Positions 1 through 6,381 of a DNA stretch of 7,559 nucleotides are shown here, piece after piece. Source of the stretch: Actinomycetota bacterium (GTDB taxonomy: Bacteria > Actinomycetota > Acidimicrobiia > Acidimicrobiales > Acidimicrobiaceae); NCBI GenBank assembly GCA_027318945.1, contig DAHVOF010000141.1, forward strand, positions 1 through 7,559, written 5' to 3'. Position 1 is the stretch's first letter. Each line of letters starts with the position of its first letter. Below the pieces are notes generated by a model. It did not search any database and was not told the DNA's origin. It saw only the letters and a list, made by a program, of their open reading frames with translations. The position numbers were made by a program, and so were the translations under genes.

Positions 1-1536
1 TTTTCGTTTTTTTCCGTCTTGCTCTCCATAACTTGGATGACTGGTATTTCGGGTGCGATTTGGTTGATATCCATGAGAATCCTGCAGGGGATCGGGGGTG
101 CATTTCTCTTTGCGAATTCGTCAGCAATTCTCACTGACGCCTTTCCAAAAGATGAGCGCGGTCTTGCTCTTGGCATCAATAATGTTGCTGCGATAGCGGG
201 TTCTTTTCTTGGACTCGTGCTCGGTGGACTTCTCGGTCCGATCGATTGGCATCTTGTTTTCGTAGTCTCGGTTCCATTCGGTGTTGCTGGAACTATATGG
301 TCGTACCTAAAGCTTGAGGAGCACGGGGTGCGCACGCCATCTAAGATCGACTGGTGGGGGAATCTTACATTTGCGGTTGGTCTGATCGCGTTACTTGTTG
401 GCATAACTTATGGGATCATGCCGTACGGTCATTCCAACATGGGATGGTCTAGCCCCTCCGTTAGGCTGCTCATGGGTATTGGGGTAGCGGTGTTGGTGGC
501 CTTTGTAATCATTGAGACCCAAGTTTCTCATCCAATGTTCAAGCTCTCACTTTTTAGGATCCGTGCATTTGCTGGAGGAAACATCGCCAGCCTCCTCGCT
601 TCTCTTGGCCGTGGCGGAATGATGTTTATTCTTATCATCTGGCTTCAGGGGATCTGGCTTCCGCTGCACGGCTATAGCTTCGAGGTCACACCCTTGTGGG
701 CTGGCATCTATATGCTTCCGCTTACGGTGGGTTTTTTAGTGGCTGGTCCAGTCTCCGGAATCCTTTCAGACCGCTACGGAGCTCGCCCGTTTGCCACGGG
801 GGGAATGGTCGTGGCAGCTCTGAGCTTTTTACTTTTTACCCTTCTTCCGATCAACTTTTCCTACGTCTGGTTTGCACTGCTGCTGTTGCTCAATGGGATT
901 GCTATGGGCATGTTCGCCTCGCCAAATCGTGCCGGCATTATGAACAGCCTTCCGCCGGATCAGAGGGGTTCGGGCGCTGGAATGGTATCGACATTCCAGA
1001 ACTCCGCGATGGTGCTTTCGATTGGGGTGTTTTTTACACTTATCATCACTGGCCTGTCGTCTAGCCTGCCGAACGCATTCTTTGCAGGATTGACGGCACA
1101 GGGAGTTCCAGCTGCATCCGCCTCCGTAATTTCTCACCTTCCCCCTACTGCGACGTTGTTTTCAGCACTGCTTGGCTATAACCCCGTGAAGTCGCTGTTA
1201 GGGCCAACTCTCGCGCATCTTCCTGCAGCAAAGGCTCAGTATCTTGCTGGTCGAGAGTTTTTTCCTCGACTGATAGCTTCATCCTTCCGTCGCGGACTTG
1301 ATGCGGCATTCTATTTTGCGTTCATTGCTACAGTGATTGCGGCAGTCGCGTCCGCACTTCGTGGCGGCAAGTACCATCATGGAGATGAGGCAGTCGAAGA
1401 GGTCGCCAGCCAGAACTTTTCAGGTCCAGCTAATGTAGTTGCCAGCAGCTTGCCCGCGGAGGCAAGTGGCAGGTCGTTCTACTTCAACAGATCTGTAGCT
1501 CGGATTCATAGGCGCACACGTGACCAGGCTGGATAG
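1..1536 (+). CDS. MFS drug/solute exporter, DHA2 (14-TMS) type, 5'-truncated by window edge
   Basis: An inner-membrane proton-coupled exporter of the DHA2 (EmrB/QacA-like) branch of the major facilitator superfamily; the substrate cannot be told. The frame is open from base 1, so the gene begins left of the window; a TTG at 19 is not a believable start. I estimate about 80 residues are missing (first helices and the first motif A). Numbering from the first codon, R26-G33 (RILQGIGG) and the following TDAFP..ERG..LGI stretch are typical of the family. A motif C-like antiporter segment (G67 to P80, rich in G and ending GP) follows. A second motif A-like loop, G249-P263 with LSDRYGARP, marks the second half. 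Many hydrophobic helices follow, including a large loop region around 350-410, then a polar basic C-terminal tail of about 60 residues. The MerR gene lies 34 nt downstream, suggesting a transporter-regulator transcript. Family call is firm; substrate is unknown. Confidence 0.9.
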   Translation, partial: FSFFSVLLSITWMTGISGAIWLISMRILQGIGGAFLFANSSAILTDAFPKDERGLALGINNVAAIAGSFLGLVLGGLLGPIDWHLVFVVSVPFGVAGTIWSYLKLEEHGVRTPSKIDWWGNLTFAVGLIALLVGITYGIMPYGHSNMGWSSPSVRLLMGIGVAVLVAFVIIETQVSHPMFKLSLFRIRAFAGGNIASLLASLGRGGMMFILIIWLQGIWLPLHGYSFEVTPLWAGIYMLPLTVGFLVAGPVSGILSDRYGARPFATGGMVVAALSFLLFTLLPINFSYVWFALLLLLNGIAMGMFASPNRAGIMNSLPPDQRGSGAGMVSTFQNSAMVLSIGVFFTLIITGLSSSLPNAFFAGLTAQGVPAASASVISHLPPTATLFSALLGYNPVKSLLGPTLAHLPAAKAQYLAGREFFPRLIASSFRRGLDAAFYFAFIATVIAAVASALRGGKYHHGDEAVEEVASQNFSGPANVVASSLPAEASGRSFYFNRSVARIHRRTRDQAG

Positions 1537-1570
1537 CGGAAGGAATCGCGGTGGTCGATAGGCTTTTGAG

Positions 1571-2014
1571 ATGAGCACATCGGAGCTGGAGGCACGCCTA
1601 GTCAGAATTGGCGTGGTGGCAGAACAGATTGGCATTTCCGAGCGCACTCTGCGATATTACGAGGAGTGCGGTCTAGTTACCCCTGCTGCATATTCACGCG
1701 GAGGGGCGCGTCTCTACGATGATAAGGCAATAGGTCGGGTGAGCCGGATTCGTGCGCTTCAGTCGCTTATGGGGTTTAACCTCGAAGAGATCAAGGACAT
1801 TTTGAAAGCTGAAGACCAGCTCGACAATATCAGGACTGCTTACCGAAAGTCCTCCAAACCTAAAAGGGAGCTTCTGGAGGCTGCTGGAAGTCTTTTAGTG
1901 GATCTTCTGGCGCGGGCTATGGAGAAGCAGAATCGGCTACGGGAGTTTCACGACGACTTGCAAGTGAAGCTCGATAAGATCAATGTTCTTTTGAGTGAAG
2001 ATACTCAAGGATGA
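1571..2014 (+). CDS. MerR-family transcriptional regulator
   Basis: A 147-residue DNA-binding regulator. Residues about 11-80 form the MerR winged helix-turn-helix: IGVVAEQIGISERTLRYYEE at 13-32, then the GLVTPA and R..GARLYDD..I.R...I..L...GF.L.EI wing region. Residues about 95-140 are predicted helix with heptad-like leucines, the usual dimerisation coiled coil. The protein ends soon after that helix, so there is no large effector domain. The only cysteine is C33 inside the DNA-binding domain, so a thiol metal site like those of MerR or CueR is unlikely. An in-frame TAG at 1559-1561 limits the start to ATG 1571; no strong ribosome site precedes it, consistent with translation linked to the exporter gene 34 nt upstream. 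It probably controls the exporter, the downstream hydrolase, or both; that is inference. Confidence 0.9.
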   Translation: MSTSELEARLVRIGVVAEQIGISERTLRYYEECGLVTPAAYSRGGARLYDDKAIGRVSRIRALQSLMGFNLEEIKDILKAEDQLDNIRTAYRKSSKPKRELLEAAGSLLVDLLARAMEKQNRLREFHDDLQVKLDKINVLLSEDTQG

Positions 2015-2171
2015 ATCGGTTGCAGTTTTGGACTGATGTCAGTTCGAGTAGTGTTACGGCTAACTTGTTCTAAACATTCGTTATTTAGTAGCCCGAGCAG
2101 TTGACCACCCCACGAGCACTACGTGATTCTAGCTTGACCTTGGGGTGAACTTTTCGTTCCTAGGGGGTTAG
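2015..2171 (+). promoter_or_regulatory. Intergenic regulatory region before the alpha/beta hydrolase, with short dyads
   Basis: This 157-nt gap holds no gene. A perfect dyad ACTGA-TG-TCAGT lies at 2032-2043. TTGACC occurs twice, at 2101 and 2134, exactly 33 bp (about three helical turns) apart. The second copy begins an imperfect dyad, TTGACC-TTGG-GGTGAA (2134-2149, 5 of 6 pairs). The first TTGACC could act as a -35 with the weak GATTCT at 2125-2130 as a -10. The MerR product or another regulator may bind here. No typical rho-independent terminator follows the MerR gene, so readthrough into the hydrolase is possible. Function is inferred only from layout and repeats. Confidence 0.3.
2162..2167 (+). 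promoter_or_regulatory. Ribosome binding site of the alpha/beta hydrolase
   Basis: AGGGGG lies 4 nt before ATG 2172 and supports that start. The same G-run style of ribosome site precedes the decarboxylase-like gene at 4018. Confidence 0.6.
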
Positions 2172-2960
2172 ATGAGTTGGATCGACGTCAATGGTGTTTG
2201 CCTGCGGTACAGGGTTGAGGGCAGATCAGGTGCTCCGGTCATCGTCTTGATTCATGAGATCGGTGGAAGCTTGGAAAGTTTTGATGCGGCGATCGCGCCA
2301 CTTGTCTCGGATTTTCGGATCTTGTCCTTCGACCAGAGGGGTTCCGGGCTTTCCGAAAAGGTTCGGTCATCGTTTGGAATTGATGAGCTGACGGGCGATC
2401 TTGCTGAGCTTATAGATCGGACATGCTCTGCGGGTACGGCTTGCAATTTCGTGACTGTTGCTGCAGGTGGATTGCAAGCTTTACGTTTGTTCGAGGTTCG
2501 TCGCGATTTGGTTGGGTCTATCACTTTATGCAACCCGGCTTTGGGCGTCGATACCTCGAGAGCATCTTTTTTGCTGGAGCGAGCAGACTTTGCTGAGACG
2601 CACGGCATGAGAGCAGGGATCGAATCGACGCTCGATAAGTCGTATCAACCAGAATTGAGAGATGACGTTGTCTTTCCCGATGTAAGAGGCCGCTATCTTG
2701 CTAATGACCCCTACGGTTTTGCTGAGTCAAATAGAGTACTCGCGAGAACAGATATGAGAGGCAAGCTGTCAAGTCTGGACTGTCCGGTAATGGTGGTGGC
2801 CGGTCGTCACGATCAGGTAAGGCCTCATAACCTGAGCGAGGAACTGGCAAAGCAGATTCCAAAGTGCCGTTTCGAACTCATCGATGGCGGGCACTTCCTT
2901 CCCTCGATGGCTGGCGTTGTTCTTGGGGAATTGATTTCAGATTTTGTCTCATCTCTTTGA
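2172..2960 (+). CDS. Alpha/beta-hydrolase-fold protein lacking the nucleophile serine
   Basis: A 262-residue cytoplasmic alpha/beta-hydrolase-fold protein of the lactonase/PcaD-like type. The fold's landmarks are present in order: the oxyanion-loop motif HEIGGS at 28-33, FDQRGSGLSE at 53-62, a lid region about 125-190, the acid D214 in AGRHD, and the catalytic His H241 in GGHF. The nucleophile elbow, normally G-x-S-x-G-G, reads T95-V96-A97-A98-G99-G100, so the serine is replaced by Ala97 (codon GCT, 2460-2462). As written it cannot use the usual serine ester-hydrolysis mechanism. It may be a pseudoenzyme, or may catalyse a non-hydrolytic or cofactor-free reaction. Start ATG 2172 is preceded by AGGGGG. 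It is convergent with the catabolic operon, ending 74 nt from the decarboxylase-like gene. A relative with an intact Ser lies at 6382-7194. Fold assignment is firm; reaction is unknown. Confidence 0.85.
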   Translation: MSWIDVNGVCLRYRVEGRSGAPVIVLIHEIGGSLESFDAAIAPLVSDFRILSFDQRGSGLSEKVRSSFGIDELTGDLAELIDRTCSAGTACNFVTVAAGGLQALRLFEVRRDLVGSITLCNPALGVDTSRASFLLERADFAETHGMRAGIESTLDKSYQPELRDDVVFPDVRGRYLANDPYGFAESNRVLARTDMRGKLSSLDCPVMVVAGRHDQVRPHNLSEELAKQIPKCRFELIDGGHFLPSMAGVVLGELISDFVSSL

Positions 2961-3034
2961 ACTTCCCTTTAAGCACGGGTATTTCAGCGAAGTTATAATC
3001 TTGGGCTCCGCTGCCTGTCATTGCCGTAGGTGGC
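2961..3034. other. Convergent intergenic gap without a clear terminator
   Basis: These 74 nt separate the 3' ends of the plus-strand hydrolase and the minus-strand decarboxylase-like gene. GGGCT (3003-3007) and AGCCC (3039-3043, inside the minus-strand gene's last codons) could pair across a long interval. There is no compact stem followed by a T-run in either direction, so I do not call a terminator. Confidence 0.4.
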
Positions 3035-4018
3035 CTAAAGCCCGTAAGTTGGGACGAAGAGTTCGTCGACTGGAACAGGTTCAGCAATCAGGTCTTGGTC
3101 TACGAGGTACGTCACAAGTGCTTCGAGGGTTTGGCGATTTTTCTCGAGCCCGTAGGGCCAAGGATCGCCCCCAAACACGTCGTATATCTCGTCGATATCC
3201 CGCGCAAGCCATGGAGTCATGTACTTGAGGGCCCGCAGGTTGTACATTTTTTTCAGAGCAATCCGTTTTGACTCAACGAATGCATTGTAAAGGCTTGTGG
3301 CTACAAAGGGATAACGCTCGTACACTTCTCTTTTAATGGCGATGAGGTGCATTATTGGATAGATCCCGGTGCGTTTGTAGTATTCCTTTTCGAGTTCAAC
3401 GTAGTCTGGAAAAAGCCGGTCAACATTGGGATTCGTCCTAATAGATTCGGGGAGGCTTGTGCCAATCGTGCCGTCGATCGATCCTTCGTCGATGAGCTCG
3501 CTCAACGATTTTCCAGACAGGTTTATCTCGATATCTGCTGGCTTGAGAAGGGGAAGAATTGTTGGGCTGCCGTGACTTCCCACGGTGTTTACCGCGCCCT
3601 CGACCCACTTGATGCTCTTAATGTCAACGCCGCATTCGTGCTGGAGGTATCCGCGAATGAATATCGCCGCGGTGATGGTGTAAAGGGGAACTCCTATCCT
3701 GCGGCCTTCTAGGTCTTTGGGGGAATTTATGCCGCGATCGGTTCTAATCGAAATGAAGCCCGTTCTGAAGGAACGAGAAGGGAAGATGGGTATGGCTACA
3801 AATGGGCAATCCTTGCGGGCGAAGCGTTGAATAAATTCTGAACTCGAATACTCTGAAACATCGAATTCCAGCCCCCCGGACATGCGGTCGAAGATTACCC
3901 GGGGCTCGTCAAAGTGCATGAAATTGAGTTCTATCCCGTCGGGCTGGACTTCGCCGGTGTAGATCGCCTGCATCCTGTCGTACAATGCCGAGGCGAATGA
4001 AAGTTTAAGCTTTGCCAT
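3035..4018 (-). CDS. 4,5-dihydroxyphthalate decarboxylase-like protein (substrate-binding-protein fold)
   Basis: A 327-residue protein of the family annotated as 4,5-dihydroxyphthalate decarboxylase (Pht5-like; forms protocatechuate), which shares the two-lobed fold of ABC-transporter solute-binding proteins. Visible family landmarks are FDVSEYSSSEFI at 52-63, AIPIFPSRSFRTG at 75-87, KDLEGRRIGVPLYTITAA at 101-118, YPIMH at 220-224, and near the C terminus GGDPWPYGLEKNRQTLE at 283-299. No signal peptide or lipobox is visible, so it is probably cytoplasmic, arguing for an enzyme rather than a transport protein. From memory the family usually reads FRH where this protein has F84-R85-T86, so the substrate may differ. 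Start ATG 4018 has AGGGGGG six nt upstream. It is the last of four minus-strand genes, 98 nt behind the FAH gene. Family is firm; substrate specificity is not. Confidence 0.82.
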   Translation of the reverse strand: MAKLKLSFASALYDRMQAIYTGEVQPDGIELNFMHFDEPRVIFDRMSGGLEFDVSEYSSSEFIQRFARKDCPFVAIPIFPSRSFRTGFISIRTDRGINSPKDLEGRRIGVPLYTITAAIFIRGYLQHECGVDIKSIKWVEGAVNTVGSHGSPTILPLLKPADIEINLSGKSLSELIDEGSIDGTIGTSLPESIRTNPNVDRLFPDYVELEKEYYKRTGIYPIMHLIAIKREVYERYPFVATSLYNAFVESKRIALKKMYNLRALKYMTPWLARDIDEIYDVFGGDPWPYGLEKNRQTLEALVTYLVDQDLIAEPVPVDELFVPTYGL

Positions 4019-4024
4019 GTTGTA

Positions 4025-4031
4025 CCCCCCT
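4025..4031 (-). promoter_or_regulatory. Strong ribosome binding site of the decarboxylase-like gene
   Basis: On the minus strand AGGGGGG ends 6 nt before the ATG at 4018, an ideal spacing that fixes the start. Confidence 0.7.
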
Positions 4032-4048
4032 GTTTCGATGTGTTAACT

Positions 4049-4077
4049 AGATTAGTAAGCTGAATTGTCCATGTAAA
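4049..4077 (-). promoter_or_regulatory. Candidate internal promoter for the decarboxylase-like gene
   Basis: On the minus strand TTTACA (4077-4072, 5 of 6 to the -35 consensus) is followed after exactly 17 nt by TAATCT (4054-4049, 3 of 6 to the -10). Initiation near 4042 would give a leader of about 24 nt that includes the ribosome site. The -10 is weak, so this is only a candidate for separate expression of the last operon gene. Confidence 0.25.
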
Positions 4078-4085
4078 AATGGAAT

Positions 4086-4114
4086 TGCGGGACCAAAAGG
4101 ATTATTGTTCCGCA
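4086..4114 (-). other. Stem-loop between the FAH gene and the decarboxylase-like gene
   Basis: TGCGGGAC (4086-4093) faces GTTCCGCA (4107-4114) across a 13-nt loop: an 8-bp stem with one imperfect pair, beginning 2 nt after the FAH stop codon. On the minus-strand transcript it is not directly followed by U residues; a UUUUU run comes only some 10 nt later. It may be an mRNA-processing or stability element, or a weak terminator that lowers expression of the last gene. Confidence 0.35.
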
Positions 4115-4116
4115 TT

Positions 4117-4971
4117 TTACATTTCGTCCGTCACCTTGTTACGCAAAATACCGACGCCTTCAACCTCCACCGTCACAACATCTCCGGGCACGAGATACTT
4201 GGGTGGATTCATGTGGGCGCCGGCGCCCACTGGCGTTCCGGTGAGAATGAGATCGCCTGGAACAAGAGTGATGAATGTGCTGATGTAGCTCAATAGCTCG
4301 TCAAAGGGCCAGAGCAGGTTCTTGGTGGAGTCGCTCTGCCGCATTTCTTCATTGACTTTGGTGGTAACTCTAATGTCTTGACCCGGATCCAATTCGTCGG
4401 ACGTAACTAACCAAGGTCCGACGCTACCGGAGCGCTCAAAATTCTTTCCCTGTGTTATGTTCTTGGTCCCGTGGTTGACCCAGTCTCTTACAGTGCCTTC
4501 ATTGGCGGCTGTGATTCCGGCTACATGGCTAAGTGCGCCGCGTCTGGGAATGTGGCGGCCTGCCTTACCTATTACTAGCACGATTTCTCCTTCATAATCG
4601 AGCTGGTCGGATACCTTGGGTCTAATGATGTCCTGCCCAGGAGACGAAAATGACAAGGGGAATCTTACAAATAGGTTTGGGTAGCTCCCTCTCTTGAGGA
4701 TTCCCTTGTACTCTTCTTCCCTTTCAGGATAGTTGATGCCGACGCAAATGATCTTTTCGGGTGCCGGAATCGGCAGGCGTAGGCTTATATCGCCTAGGGA
4801 GCAGTCTGGATCCATTCCGGAGAGCTCCTGAGCTGCGTCGAGCGCGTTCGCCCCAATCAGCTCCCTTAGAGTTCCATACTCAAGGCGCGTGCCCAGGTCG
4901 ACGATGCCGTCTTTTTCCGATATGACGCCATATGATTCGCGGCCGCGGAAACTATACGATGCAAGTCGCAC
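4117..4971 (-). CDS. Fumarylacetoacetate hydrolase (FAH) family enzyme
   Basis: A 284-residue cytoplasmic enzyme of the FAH/FAHD superfamily, metal-dependent enzymes that hydrolyse, decarboxylate or isomerise beta-diketo and oxo acids at the end of aromatic pathways. After a short N-terminal domain, the core begins at IICVGINY (74-81). DYEGEIVLVIGKAGRHIP at 125-142 supplies the metal ligands E128 and E130; then NEGTVRDW at 157-164, TQGKNF at 173-178, and the closing LTGTPVGAGA (243-252) with PGD..TVEVEG..GILRN. Two positions differ from the FAHD1/YcgM pattern: the third metal ligand, normally Asp, is E158, and the catalytic His of NYxxHxxE is R84 (the Glu is kept, E87). The start is GTG 4971, with GGAAG 8 nt upstream; an out-of-frame ATG lies between. 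It follows the cupin gene by 123 nt. Likely role: cleavage or hydrolysis of the ring-fission product. Exact reaction uncertain. Confidence 0.87.
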   Translation of the reverse strand: MRLASYSFRGRESYGVISEKDGIVDLGTRLEYGTLRELIGANALDAAQELSGMDPDCSLGDISLRLPIPAPEKIICVGINYPEREEEYKGILKRGSYPNLFVRFPLSFSSPGQDIIRPKVSDQLDYEGEIVLVIGKAGRHIPRRGALSHVAGITAANEGTVRDWVNHGTKNITQGKNFERSGSVGPWLVTSDELDPGQDIRVTTKVNEEMRQSDSTKNLLWPFDELLSYISTFITLVPGDLILTGTPVGAGAHMNPPKYLVPGDVVTVEVEGVGILRNKVTDEM

Positions 4972-4979
4972 AGATACAT

Positions 4980-4986
4980 CTTCCTT
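4980..4986 (-). promoter_or_regulatory. Ribosome binding site supporting the GTG start of the FAH gene
   Basis: AAGGAAG on the minus strand ends 8 nt before GTG 4971. A nearer ATG at 4979-4977 is in a different frame, so the GTG is preferred because it continues directly into the family's usual N terminus (RLASYSF). Confidence 0.55.
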
Positions 4987-5000
4987 CCAAATAGAGAGTT

Positions 5001-5047
5001 TTGCCGTTCAGGCAATCGTCGACAGGTTAGTTGTAGGTTTTCGACGA
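5001..5047 (-). other. Two abutting stem-loops in the leader of the FAH gene
   Basis: In the 123-nt gap between the cupin and FAH genes, TCGTCGA (5016-5022) and TCGACGA (5041-5047) are perfect 7-bp inverted arms around an 18-nt loop. Directly adjoining is TTGCC-GTTCA-GGCAA (5001-5015), a perfect 5-bp stem with a 5-nt loop. Neither is followed by a U-run, so they are not typical terminators. They could protect or process the operon mRNA or affect translation of the FAH gene. Confidence 0.4.
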
Positions 5048-5081
5048 CACGTGCCAGTCGTAGTCTTGGGTGATGACAGCT

Positions 5082-5087
5082 ATTATA
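5082..5087 (-). promoter_or_regulatory. Perfect -10 hexamer at the 3' end of the cupin gene
   Basis: TATAAT occurs on the minus strand 7 nt after the cupin stop codon. The best -35 at proper distance is poor (TTCAGC at 5111-5106, 18-nt spacer). A weak or activator-dependent internal promoter for the FAH gene is possible; chance occurrence is also possible. Confidence 0.2.
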
Positions 5088-5094
5088 AGTTTTG

Positions 5095-6333
5095 TTAGAG
5101 ATCCAGCTGAATTACGGTGCCCTCTAAGTCCTTTCCCTGGGCCCGATACTGCCCTATGTTGCGCATCAACGTTGCATCCGAGACTGTATACAATATGGCG
5201 TCGCCTCCGGAGGTGTTCACGTGCCTTCTCCAAAGGAAATTGGGTATGGCGATGACGTCGTTTGGCTCCCAGTCAAATTTCTGGCCATTTATCTCTGTGT
5301 ACCCTTCGCCCTGTATAACTACGAAGTAGCTGCTGGAGGTCTCACGCTTGAAACGAGTTGCCTCACTGGGTCTCAAGAGCTGGGCACCGTAGCGCAGCGT
5401 AGGAAAGACGGACTCTCCGTTCACCGGGTTGACTAGCTCCATGCTTATTCCTTCGTACGGATCACCCGCCTCGTCCTTGAGCGTAATGAGAGCGTTGCGT
5501 ATCTCGACGCCGCTGTAATGGAAGAGAGGGGTGAGCTTTTGGCTGAATCCACGCTGATGAGAGACGAAGGTGGGCCTGAGGCCGCCGTTGCTGTAGAGCT
5601 TTTGGGAATACCCATCCACGTATTTCACGGGCTGGATCTTTTCTGCGGTCCCAAATGTCCGCTGATAGTCCTGGTCGACCCACGCACAGTCGAGATACTC
5701 CATTAGAGGCCAGTCAAGCGTGTCGATCCAAATAACTGGCTCTACTCCGTCATTTCCGTGGTCGTGCCAGGTTCCGTTGGGTGTAAGGATCACATCTCCG
5801 CGCCGGGCTTCACATCTCTCGCCTTCGATGTTCGTGTATCCGCCGTTGTCGGTGAGAATGGTGCGGCTCGCATTGGGGCTATGTACGTGAGCCGGGGCGA
5901 TGTCGCCAGGATTATAGATAGAGATCGAGCAGCGGATTGTGTTCGTCACCTGAATTCGCTCAGTTAAGCCAGGATTCATCAGTACAATGCTTTGCCTGTC
6001 GGCAAATTCAACAGGCGCAACGTCGGCTCTCGCCGAAATCTGCGAGATCTTATCGAGGTACGGACGGTAGTCGCTCCATCGCCATCGGTAGGGGAGGGCT
6101 TTGAGTTGATTCTTGGCGACTTGTCCGCTCGCCAGTTTACCGGAGTCGTCTGCTCCCACAGGCGAGAACCATGGTTCTTGGGCAGGAGCATTCTTTTGAG
6201 TCCTGATCCAAAACTGCAGTTTTTTGGCTTCGGGATTTAGAGCCTCCATCTGTTCTCTCGCACTGATCTTCTGGTTAACGGGTGAATCCTGAATTGAACT
6301 CGTAGCTCGTAATGAATCTTGCTGTAATGTCAT
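5095..6333 (-). CDS. Gentisate 1,2-dioxygenase-like two-cupin ring-cleavage dioxygenase
   Basis: A 412-residue bicupin of the gentisate/1-hydroxy-2-naphthoate/salicylate dioxygenase family: Fe(II) enzymes that open an aromatic ring beside the carboxylate. The N-terminal cupin spans about 130-205. H149 and H151 (PAHVH) and H190 (TWHDHGN) match the three iron-binding histidines of the family, and PVIWIDTLDWPL at 199-210 matches its usual PVVWLDGLD segment. The second cupin lies at about 325-385 with QGEGYTEING and WEPNDVIAIPNFLWRRH (355-371). Where typical gentisate enzymes read QSALRF after HxH, this one reads PNASRT, so the substrate may not be gentisate. It is longer than the usual 340-370 residues. 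I prefer ATG 6333, with AAAGGA at 6348-6343 (8-10 nt upstream), over ATG 6351, which has no ribosome site and would overlap this one. It lies 48 nt behind the lactonase-like gene. Family firm; substrate open. Confidence 0.87.
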   Translation of the reverse strand: MTLQQDSLRATSSIQDSPVNQKISAREQMEALNPEAKKLQFWIRTQKNAPAQEPWFSPVGADDSGKLASGQVAKNQLKALPYRWRWSDYRPYLDKISQISARADVAPVEFADRQSIVLMNPGLTERIQVTNTIRCSISIYNPGDIAPAHVHSPNASRTILTDNGGYTNIEGERCEARRGDVILTPNGTWHDHGNDGVEPVIWIDTLDWPLMEYLDCAWVDQDYQRTFGTAEKIQPVKYVDGYSQKLYSNGGLRPTFVSHQRGFSQKLTPLFHYSGVEIRNALITLKDEAGDPYEGISMELVNPVNGESVFPTLRYGAQLLRPSEATRFKRETSSSYFVVIQGEGYTEINGQKFDWEPNDVIAIPNFLWRRHVNTSGGDAILYTVSDATLMRNIGQYRAQGKDLEGTVIQLDL

Positions 6334-6381
6334 TGTCTCAGTTCCTTTCATCTGCGATTTCTCTATGGTCGTTTCAAAAAC

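Noticed and set aside
19..21. TTG 19 as the start of the MFS exporter.
   Set aside because: The frame is open to base 1 and the family's first helices and motif A are missing, so the gene is truncated by the window edge.
829..1137. Antisense open frame within the MFS gene.
   Set aside because: Shadow frame; basic, low-complexity product without family features, while the plus frame is a clear transporter.
2944..3228. Plus-strand open frame spanning the convergent gap into the decarboxylase-like gene.
   Set aside because: Arg-rich shadow of the minus-strand gene with no recognisable domain or ribosome site.
6334..6351. Six-residue longer start (ATG 6351) for the cupin dioxygenase.
   Set aside because: No ribosome site precedes it, whereas AAAGGA sits at ideal distance from ATG 6333.
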